From: an uncultured Bacteroidales bacterium
GTDB lineage: Bacteria > Bacteroidota > Bacteroidia > Bacteroidales > WCHB1-69
Length of the DNA: 12,057 nt
Reading direction: 5' to 3'
NCBI GenBank assembly: GCA_946407715.1
Contig: CAMJPH010000075.1
Span: 1-12,057, forward strand
Shown here: piece after piece, positions 6,685 through 12,057 of the stretch
Position numbering within the stretch: position 1 is the stretch's first letter
How the letters are laid out: each line of letters opens with the position of its first letter
Program-made: the position numbers and the translations under genes
The notes under the pieces: model-generated
Database searches by the model: none
The model's input: only the letters and a program-made list of their open reading frames with translations
What the model was told of the DNA's origin: nothing

Positions 6685-8151
6685 ATGAATATTAAGCACG
6701 AAAACGTTCCTGGTCACGTTCAGGAACTCGTAATTGAAATCCAGAAGGAAGATTACGCTGAAAAGGTAGAGAATGCGTTGAAGAAACAACGCCGCGAAAT
6801 TGCTGTTCCCGGCTTCCGCAAGGGTAACGCCCCCATGGGCATCGTAAAGAAAATGTACGGCAAAAACGTCCTTGTGATGGAAATTGACCGTATCGTCAAC
6901 GAAGAAATCGAGAAATTCTTCAAAGATAACGAAGTGAAATACATCTTTGAGCCCATGCCCGTCGAAGGCAAGTCAAAAGTGGATTTCGACAATCCCGACA
7001 ACTTCACTTTCACCTACGAATATGCTCTCCGTCCTGAGGTTAATATAGACTATAAAGCCATGCCCGCCGTCGTCGATTTCACTATCGTTCCCGGTGAGGA
7101 GGAAATCAAGAGCTACATCGACCAGCTCCGTGAACGCCACGGCAAATATGTCATGCCCGAAACTATCGAGGCAAACGACAGCGTGTCAGTGGATTACGGC
7201 GGCGAAAAGGAAGCTTTCTTCTTCTTGAGAGATCTTAAGGAAGATGCCAAGAAGTCGCTCCTCGGCAAGAAGGTGGGTGACAAGGTCTCCATGGCCATGC
7301 GTACAGCTTTCAACACCGACGCACTCTTCGCACGCGCTTTCGACCTCAAGGTGGAGGAACTCAACGCTGACGATCCTTACACCTACGAACTGACCATCAA
7401 ACGTATCGGCCGCATTGAACCTGCCGATCTGAACGAGGAATTCTTCAAGGCTGCTTATCCCAACGGCAACATCACCACAGCGGAACAGCTTACGGAAGAG
7501 GCCAAGAACGTCATCGCCGGCCAATACAAACCCGATACCGAGCGTCTGTTCATGAACAAGGCTATCGAAACGTTGCTTGACAATGTCACCGTGGAGCTTC
7601 CCGATGACTTTATGAAACGCTATATCAAGGCTGTCCAGAAAGACATGGACGATGAGAAACTGGAGAAGGAATTCGACCAGTACAAACGTTCTTTCGCATG
7701 GCAGATCCTGGAGAACAACATCGTGGAAGGCGAGGACGTGAATGTCACCCGCGCCGACATCGAGAACTATTTCCGCGACTATTTCATCAAGAACTATTTT
7801 GGAAACTTCAACGCCGACAGCGTGAAGGATCAAGTGGATAAGATTGTCGCCGACTCCATGAAGAATCAGGAGTATGTGAAGAATGCATACGACATGCTCT
7901 ATGACCAGAAGTTGGTTGAGGTGTTGCGCAAGAAGATGAATATTGAGCATAAAGAAGGCGATTTCAAGGCTTTCATCGATGTGATTTCTCCGAAGGATGA
8001 CAAGAAGGAGGAGAATGCGGAGAAACCCAAGAAGACCACGAAGCGCAAAACCGCTGAAAAAGCAGAGGAAGCTGCCTCTGAAGCCGCTCCCGCCGAGGAA
8101 AAGCCGAAAAAAACAAGAGCCAAATCCACTAAAAAAACAGACAAAGAGTAA
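6685..8151 (+). CDS. tig: Trigger factor, ribosome-associated chaperone with degenerate PPIase domain
   Basis: Trigger factor binds the ribosome near the exit tunnel and shields nascent chains. The ribosome-binding domain (about 1-115) carries the signature GFRKGNAP at 43-50, the loop that docks on ribosomal protein L23. The central FKBP-like region (about 160-245) keeps the outline (DSVSVDYGG, LLGKKVGDKV, YELTIKRIGRIEPADLNEEF) but not the recognisable FKBP active-site residues, so prolyl-isomerase activity is doubtful. This is common in Bacteroidetes. The C-terminal helical chaperone arms follow (about 250-420). Residues 440-488 are a low-complexity tail rich in Lys, Ala and Glu (KPKKTTKRKT, KPKKTRAKSTKK), making the protein longer than the E. 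coli one (432). It lies 3 bases upstream of clpP, so the two are surely cotranscribed. How transcription starts is unclear because the secG terminator is so close. Confidence 0.93.
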   Translation: MNIKHENVPGHVQELVIEIQKEDYAEKVENALKKQRREIAVPGFRKGNAPMGIVKKMYGKNVLVMEIDRIVNEEIEKFFKDNEVKYIFEPMPVEGKSKVDFDNPDNFTFTYEYALRPEVNIDYKAMPAVVDFTIVPGEEEIKSYIDQLRERHGKYVMPETIEANDSVSVDYGGEKEAFFFLRDLKEDAKKSLLGKKVGDKVSMAMRTAFNTDALFARAFDLKVEELNADDPYTYELTIKRIGRIEPADLNEEFFKAAYPNGNITTAEQLTEEAKNVIAGQYKPDTERLFMNKAIETLLDNVTVELPDDFMKRYIKAVQKDMDDEKLEKEFDQYKRSFAWQILENNIVEGEDVNVTRADIENYFRDYFIKNYFGNFNADSVKDQVDKIVADSMKNQEYVKNAYDMLYDQKLVEVLRKKMNIEHKEGDFKAFIDVISPKDDKKEENAEKPKKTTKRKTAEKAEEAASEAAPAEEKPKKTRAKSTKKTDKE

Positions 8152-8154
8152 TTT

Positions 8155-8829
8155 ATGAGAGACGAATTCAGAAACTACGCGCTGAAGCAGCATGGCATCA
8201 GCAGCCTGAAAATGGACCGTTACACGTCCATGACTCGCAACTACATCACTCCGTACATCATCGAGGAGCGCCCGATGAACATCACCCAGCTGGATGTGTT
8301 CTCCCGCCTGATGAAGGACAGAATCATCTTCATGGGGGTGCCGATCGATGACGATGTGGCCAACATCATCCAAGCGCAGCTCCTTTTCCTTGAATCGCAG
8401 GATTCCGAGCGCGACATCCAAATCTACATCAACAGCCCCGGAGGCATGGTCTATGCCGGACTTGGCATTTACGACACGATGCAGTATCTGAAACCCGATG
8501 TCTCCACGATTTGTACGGGCATGGCCGCCTCTATGGCCGCTGTGCTGATGTGCGCCGGTGCCAAAGGCAAGCGTTTCGCGCTCCCGCACTCCCGCGTCAT
8601 GATTCACCAGCCTATGGGCGGTGCGCAGGGTCAGGCTTCCGACATTGAAATCGAGGCCCGCGAGATCCAGAAAATCAAGAAGGAGCTCTATGAGATCATC
8701 GCCTACCACTCCGGCAAAGATTACGACCAAGTGTGGAAGGACAGCGACCGCGACTACTGGATGACGGCCGCAGAGGCCAAAGAGTACGGCATGATCGACC
8801 AGGTGCTGGGCCGTGACCAACGGAAATAA
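8155..8829 (+). CDS. clpP: ATP-dependent Clp protease proteolytic subunit ClpP
   Basis: ClpP is the barrel-shaped serine peptidase that degrades substrates unfolded by ClpX. The 224-residue product shows the catalytic triad with family spacing: S126 in [11 protein letters not shown]151 in MIHQPMGG and D200 in DSDRDYWM (25 and 49 residues apart, as in E. coli ClpP). The oxyanion region is INSPGG (92-97). The N-terminal stretch of about 40 residues before [12 protein letters not shown] is longer than a mature subunit and matches other Bacteroidetes ClpP proteins; part may be a propeptide. The start is 3 bases after the tig stop, which indicates an operon and probably translational coupling. In many Bacteroidetes clpX follows directly; here another gene intervenes after a terminator-like hairpin. 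Confidence 0.97.
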   Translation: MRDEFRNYALKQHGISSLKMDRYTSMTRNYITPYIIEERPMNITQLDVFSRLMKDRIIFMGVPIDDDVANIIQAQLLFLESQDSERDIQIYINSPGGMVYAGLGIYDTMQYLKPDVSTICTGMAASMAAVLMCAGAKGKRFALPHSRVMIHQPMGGAQGQASDIEIEAREIQKIKKELYEIIAYHSGKDYDQVWKDSDRDYWMTAAEAKEYGMIDQVLGRDQRK

Positions 8830-8878
8830 TCACGAGTGATTTACTGATTATTGCGTAAGCTGGTTACGTTGATACAAT

Positions 8879-8923
8879 GAAAGACTGGTGTCTGGAGTGA
8901 TTTCCGGAACTGGTCTTTCTTTT
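8879..8923 (+). terminator. Terminator-like hairpin after clpP
   Basis: GAAAGACTGGT (8879-8889) pairs over 11 positions (two G-T) with ACTGGTCTTTC (8909-8919), followed by TTTT. A second short helix (8892-8896 with 8903-8907) can form inside. The T run is short and the hairpin ends about 19 bases before the next GTG start, so it may be a partial terminator or attenuator. Confidence 0.55.
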
Positions 8924-8942
8924 AATATGAAAGAATAATGTT

Positions 8943-9509
8943 GTGAAAAAACTGGGTTTGATATTGATGGTATGCGTTCCGCTGTTGGCGTTTGCACAGC
9001 AACGGGAGCTTCGACATGAACTTGACGTTTATGCAGGTTATGCGTGGCGCGATTCCGTCTCAGGTGTTGCGTTGCAGATACAGTATGCTTTTGGCCCTGA
9101 TCCTCACATTGATTTGTTGGCGGCCACTTCTTTTGGCACGGGTACCCGACAGGCATGGGATGTGCGTTTCCCGAAATATACTCTTGGGGGCACCTCTATA
9201 GGGGTTCGTATCCATTCTAACGTTGATAAACCTGTTTCTGTGGGGCTTTCTTTGTTGGCAGGTGTTGACTGGGATTTGCTTTACGAAAAGATAAGTCCAA
9301 CATTGTCCAAAAGAACATTATACTTGCATGGAAGTCTGGATGGGAAACTTCAAGTCAATTTTTTGCTGAACCCACAGACTTCGTTAGGCGTTTTTTACGA
9401 TTATTCGTTCAAGTACCCTTTTTCTCGTGCTGTCTCGGTGAGCAATTTGCCGAATGTTCACACGGCGGGTATTGTGTTCGGGTATAAATTCAAAAGAAAA
9501 GCGGAATAA
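8943..9509 (+). CDS. Small predicted outer-membrane beta-barrel protein, family not recognised
   Basis: This 188-residue product begins with a clear signal peptide ([20 protein letters not shown], cut after residue 18). The rest alternates polar and hydrophobic residues in strand-sized pieces (for example [43 protein letters not shown]). It ends in a strand-like [13 protein letters not shown], as expected of an 8-strand-class outer-membrane barrel. I do not recognise a specific family. The start codon is GTG: the nearby ATG at 8938 is in another frame and meets a stop after two codons, and the signal peptide begins exactly at the GTG. The stop overlaps the clpX start by one base (TAATG), so clpX is likely translated by coupling to it. 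Base use is more AT-rich and T-ending than in clpP, suggesting a later arrival between clpP and clpX. Confidence 0.8.
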   Translation: MKKLGLILMVCVPLLAFAQQRELRHELDVYAGYAWRDSVSGVALQIQYAFGPDPHIDLLAATSFGTGTRQAWDVRFPKYTLGGTSIGVRIHSNVDKPVSVGLSLLAGVDWDLLYEKISPTLSKRTLYLHGSLDGKLQVNFLLNPQTSLGVFYDYSFKYPFSRAVSVSNLPNVHTAGIVFGYKFKRKAE

Positions 9510-10750
9510 TGGCAAAGAAACATAATATAGACAGAACATGTAGCTTTTGCGGGCGGGAAATCCCCAATAACCAGTTTATTATCGGTGGTTTTGACGCGAT
9601 GATATGCAGTGACTGCTTAGAGGCAGCGATGGACATCTATCACCAGCATCAGTCGGAAATTGACCGCAAAGAGCTTTCCCAAATCAAACTTAAATTACTG
9701 AAGCCGAAAGAGATAAAGGCCAAATTGGACGATTATGTCATTGGTCAGGAGGAAGCGAAGAAGGTGCTTTCGGTGGCGGTTTATAACCATTACAAGCGGT
9801 TGATGCAGGAAACGGACAAATCGGATCCGGATGTGGACATTGAGAAGTCCAATGTGTTGCTGATAGGGGAGACGGGTACTGGTAAGACCTTGTTGGCCAA
9901 AACGATAGCCACGCTGTTGGATGTGCCGTTCTGCATTGCCGATGCTACCGTTTTCACGCAGGCCGGTTATGTGGGCGAGGATGTAGAGAGTATCCTCACC
10001 CGTTTGCTGCAAGCCGCCGACTACGACGTGAAGCGTGCCGAGCGCGGTATTGTCTTCATCGACGAAATCGACAAAATAGCCCGCAAAGGTTCTGAGAATC
10101 CGTCCATTACGCGTGACGTGTCAGGCGAGGGCGTGCAGCAGTCGTTGCTGAAGCTCTTGGAGGGTTCGTTGGTGAATGTACCGCCGCAAGGAGGCCGCAA
10201 ACACCCCGAGCAGGAGTTCATACAAGTCAATACGCGCCACATCCTGTTCATCGGCAGCGGTGCGTTCAACAACCTGTCGAACATCATTTGCGACCGTATG
10301 AACACGCATGCCATCGGTTACAACACGAAGAATATCAACTTCAACCCGCAAGAAGCGCTGAAATATGTGAGTGCGCAGGATGTGAAGGAATTCGGGCTGA
10401 TTCCCGAGCTGTGCGGCCGTTTCCCGGTCATCACCTCTTTGAACGCGCTTGATCGTGATGCGCTGAAACGTATCCTCACCGAGCCTAAGAACGCCTTGGT
10501 GAAGCAGTACATCGCCCTCTTCAAGATGGATGGAATCTCGTTGAGCTTCACCGAAGATTGCCTTGACTACATCGTGGATAAGGCGGTGGAATTGCAACTC
10601 GGTGCCCGCGGACTGCGCGCCATCGTTGAGAAAATCATGACTGATGCCATGTTCGAATTCCCGAGCCTCAACAAACGGAAAATTGAGGTCGATAAGGCCT
10701 ACGCGCAGGAGAAGTTCGAGAGTTCGATCTTCTCGTTCAAGGACAAGTGA
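9509..10750 (+). CDS. clpX: ATP-dependent Clp protease ATP-binding subunit ClpX
   Basis: ClpX is the hexameric AAA+ unfoldase that recognises substrates and feeds them to ClpP. The 413-residue product has the N-terminal zinc finger (C11, C14, C33, C36), Walker A GETGTGKT (residues 120-127), the pore loop GYVGED (153-158) and Walker B IVFIDEID with D185-E186. It also has the RKH loop (230-232) and the sensor-2 motif GARGLR (365-370). The ClpP-docking tripeptide reads I269-G-Y rather than the IGF of E. coli, a conservative change. The length is normal. The ATG overlaps the stop of the preceding barrel gene (TAATG). The first 150 or so codons use more T-ending codons than the rest, resembling the barrel gene. 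A terminator follows at 10786. Confidence 0.97.
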   Translation: MAKKHNIDRTCSFCGREIPNNQFIIGGFDAMICSDCLEAAMDIYHQHQSEIDRKELSQIKLKLLKPKEIKAKLDDYVIGQEEAKKVLSVAVYNHYKRLMQETDKSDPDVDIEKSNVLLIGETGTGKTLLAKTIATLLDVPFCIADATVFTQAGYVGEDVESILTRLLQAADYDVKRAERGIVFIDEIDKIARKGSENPSITRDVSGEGVQQSLLKLLEGSLVNVPPQGGRKHPEQEFIQVNTRHILFIGSGAFNNLSNIICDRMNTHAIGYNTKNINFNPQEALKYVSAQDVKEFGLIPELCGRFPVITSLNALDRDALKRILTEPKNALVKQYIALFKMDGISLSFTEDCLDYIVDKAVELQLGARGLRAIVEKIMTDAMFEFPSLNKRKIEVDKAYAQEKFESSIFSFKDK

Positions 10751-10753
10751 TTC

Positions 10754-10784
10754 GTTAGTAGTTAACAATTAGCAGTTAACAGTT
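10754..10784. repeat. Degenerate tandem 7-bp repeats
   Basis: Four heptamers in a row, GTTAGTA, GTTAACA, ATTAGCA and GTTAACA, are followed by a partial GTT. They start 4 bases after the clpX stop and end just before the terminator stem. The consensus is GTTAACA. The array is too short and degenerate to be a CRISPR; it resembles a short-tandem-repeat remnant. Confidence 0.6.
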
Positions 10785-10785
10785 G

Positions 10786-10812
10786 GGGATGTCGGTGCGG
10801 CATCCCTTTTTT
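10786..10812 (+). terminator. Rho-independent terminator after clpX
   Basis: GGGATG (10786-10791) pairs with CATCCC (10801-10806) around a 9-base loop and is followed by six T residues. It lies 36 bases past the clpX stop and closes the tig-clpP-barrel-clpX block. Confidence 0.75.
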
Positions 10813-10857
10813 GTTTCGCTATAATTAGATTTAAGGCTGAATTTGCGTCAATAGGGG

Positions 10858-11052
10858 CTACGGCGACCTCATCGTCACGTTTAGGCAGGTCGCCTCGAAC
10901 AGAACAGAAGCCACCTTTTCCAGCAACTTCCCAGATTTTCCCGTCAGACCACCCTGCTTGTGCTCAATCGTATTGTTCCAAGCCAAGTAATTCATGATGC
11001 TTTCTGTTGTGTGATTGTATCGTTCTACATACGCATGACAAAAAACAGACAA
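10858..11052 (-). CDS. Doubtful small ORF, 64 codons (or 45 from an internal ATG)
   Basis: A minus-strand ORF opens at a TTG (11052) or, more plausibly, at an ATG at 10995, giving a 45-residue peptide starting MNYLAWNNTIEHKQGG and ending CLNVTMRSP. It has no signal peptide or membrane segment. A central amphipathic stretch (GKLLEKVASVLFEA) could form a helix. I recognise no family. It converges on clpX and has the only reading frame of note in this gap. An 8-bp inverted repeat (10862-10869 with 10887-10894) lies in its 3' part. It may be a genuine small protein, a remnant of a larger lost gene, or chance. Confidence 0.25.
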   Translation of the reverse strand: MSVFCHAYVERYNHTTESIMNYLAWNNTIEHKQGGLTGKSGKLLEKVASVLFEATCLNVTMRSP

Positions 11053-11159
11053 TTATTTTTAACAAAAACACAAACATCAAACGGGATTTTTTCTTTTCGG
11101 ATGTAACAAAAATGGTGGCGTGTGCGACAAGCGGAATGTAAAAGACAAAATGTAGAATT

Positions 11160-12057
11160 ATGAAAAAGATTTACACCATCATCATCGCAATGCTGCTCTG
11201 CGGATGGGTGCAGGCGCAGATCGACAGTTTGCAGTTGATTCCGGCGACAGTGCCGTTCAGCTGCGATTTCAACAGCCAAAGCGAGAACCAGCGTTGGATC
11301 CTGACGCGGTCGAGCTGCTTCATGGCTGAACCCTCGAACCGTTTCGTCATCGGCACGGGCACATCCGTGGCGGGCGGCGCGGACAAGTCGCTGTATGTCA
11401 GCGGCGACACGACCGGACTGGAAAGCTACGGCGCCAACAGCGAGTCCTGCCGGCTCTTTGCCGAACGGATTCTCGATTTCGGGAACATCCCGCAGAACTG
11501 GGTGCTGGAGCTGGATTGGAAGGCGTCGGGCAACCAGAACGGCTCGAATGTCATTGGCGGGTTGAAGGTCTTCCTGCGCGACACCGCCGACCTGATGCCG
11601 CAGGAAATGCCAGACTATGCGGAGGAACATCTGGAGTTGGCGGTGAACGACACTGGTTGGCGGCACATCCGCATCCCCCTGCAGAATGTCTCGGGGGTGA
11701 ATACGCTGCAGTTCTACACGTGGGGCTATCTCAATGCGAATGCGCGGCTCGTGCCGGCGGCCATCGACAACATCGCCATCACACCCGCCACGTGCGACGC
11801 GCCGCAGTTCACGGTCACGACGGTCGGCACACGTGCGGTTTTTGATTGGCAGAGTAGTGATACCGACACGTTCCTGATTGTTTACCGTCCCTCTTTCGGA
11901 ACAGATCAAGATGTTGAATATGAGGAAATTGTCGGTAACACGGATACCATTAGCGGTTTGTTGCCCAATACGGAGTATATCGCGTGGATGGCGAAGATTT
12001 GCGGCTCAGACACCTCCGCCATGTACCTGGGAACGCATTTCATAACAGGTTGCGGCA
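11160..12057 (+). CDS. Secreted adhesin-like protein with FnIII domain (3' end outside window)
   Basis: The visible 299 codons start with a signal peptide (residues 1-19, cut VQA|QI). The next part (about 28-210) has the pattern of the cleaved-adhesin/MAM-like jelly-roll found in Bacteroidetes surface proteins. It opens with TVPFSCDFNS and closes with a strand containing AAIDNIAITPATC. An FnIII-type domain follows (about 212-290: CDAPQFTVTTVGTRAVFDW, then ISGLLPNTEYIAWMAKICG). The same CxxP-start FnIII type occurs in the carboxypeptidase at 1-2852. The likely role is a surface or secreted binding protein, or the N-terminal part of a larger secreted enzyme. Export by the type IX system is inferred, as the sorting domain would be beyond the edge. 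Base composition changes near 11836: the upstream part is clearly more GC-rich than the FnIII part. Confidence 0.85.
   Translation, partial: MKKIYTIIIAMLLCGWVQAQIDSLQLIPATVPFSCDFNSQSENQRWILTRSSCFMAEPSNRFVIGTGTSVAGGADKSLYVSGDTTGLESYGANSESCRLFAERILDFGNIPQNWVLELDWKASGNQNGSNVIGGLKVFLRDTADLMPQEMPDYAEEHLELAVNDTGWRHIRIPLQNVSGVNTLQFYTWGYLNANARLVPAAIDNIAITPATCDAPQFTVTTVGTRAVFDWQSSDTDTFLIVYRPSFGTDQDVEYEEIVGNTDTISGLLPNTEYIAWMAKICGSDTSAMYLGTHFITGCG

Larger units (their letters stand above)
10751..11159. other. Gene-poor region between clpX and the right-hand secreted protein
   Basis: This stretch of about 410 bases holds heptamer repeats, the clpX terminator and one doubtful minus-strand small ORF (10858-11052). 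About 107 bases of AT-rich leader then precede the gene at 11160. I find no tRNA, SRP, tmRNA or RNase P signature, and no convincing promoter box for the gene at 11160. Confidence 0.6.

Noticed and set aside
7186..8820. 544-codon minus-strand open frame spanning two genes
   Set aside because: It is antisense to both tig and clpP, which happen to be in the same frame. The length comes from their codon bias, and the translation is His/Val/Leu-rich without any family signature.
10754..10784. CRISPR array
   Set aside because: The units are 7 bp, contiguous and degenerate, with no spacers and no cas genes nearby.
10862..10894. 8-bp inverted repeat GGCGACCT/AGGTCGCC
   Set aside because: The loop is 17 bases and no T run follows on either strand, so it is not supported as a terminator. 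No flanking duplication or transposase suggests an insertion-sequence end.
11025..11909. 294-codon minus-strand open frame
   Set aside because: It is antisense to the signal-peptide-bearing gene at 11160 and has an Arg/His-rich, domain-free product.

Overview
The window is chromosomal DNA from a member of the Bacteroidota, most likely the order Bacteroidales, at roughly 50% GC. Several features support this. Two large secreted proteins are built from FnIII-type and Bacteroidetes surface modules, and a PorE-like TPR/beta-propeller/OmpA protein is present. ClpP carries the N-terminal extension typical of the phylum, and trigger factor has a worn-down PPIase domain. Shine-Dalgarno sites are lacking, and -7 boxes of the TAnnTTTG type are visible. 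I cannot name a genus.

Layout. Bases 1-2852 (minus) encode most of a secreted M14B zinc carboxypeptidase with a long modular C-terminal part that runs off the left edge. A perfect 13-bp hairpin terminator separates it from the gene at 2981-5497 (minus). That gene encodes an 838-residue PorE-like protein: TPR, PD40 propeller, carboxypeptidase-regulatory-like domain, OmpA peptidoglycan-binding domain, and then a C-terminal domain that looks like a retropepsin fold whose catalytic D-T-G has been lost. A divergent promoter region (5498-5614) leads rightwards to a small TPR-containing protein (5615-6226) and secG (6309-6602), which ends in a strong terminator.

The centre-right part is a protein quality-control block: tig (6685-8151), clpP (8155-8829), a small predicted outer-membrane beta-barrel protein (8943-9509) and clpX (9509-10750). 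The barrel gene splits the usual clpP-clpX pair. It starts at GTG just after a terminator-like hairpin and is joined to clpX by a one-base TAATG overlap. Two terminator-like hairpins in this block sit only 19-24 bases before the next start codon, which suggests attenuation or read-through control.

After clpX come a short run of degenerate 7-bp repeats, a terminator and a mostly gene-poor stretch of about 400 bases with one doubtful minus-strand small ORF. From 11160 a second secreted protein starts (signal peptide, adhesin-like jelly-roll, FnIII) and leaves the window at the right edge.

Together the genes serve envelope and secretion biology (SecG, PorE-like anchor, two secreted surface proteins probably delivered by the type IX system) and cytosolic folding and proteolysis (trigger factor, ClpXP). 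I see no tRNA, rRNA, CRISPR array, intact insertion sequence or phage gene. The most notable points are the inactive-looking retropepsin-type domain on the PorE-like protein and the barrel gene locked to clpX.
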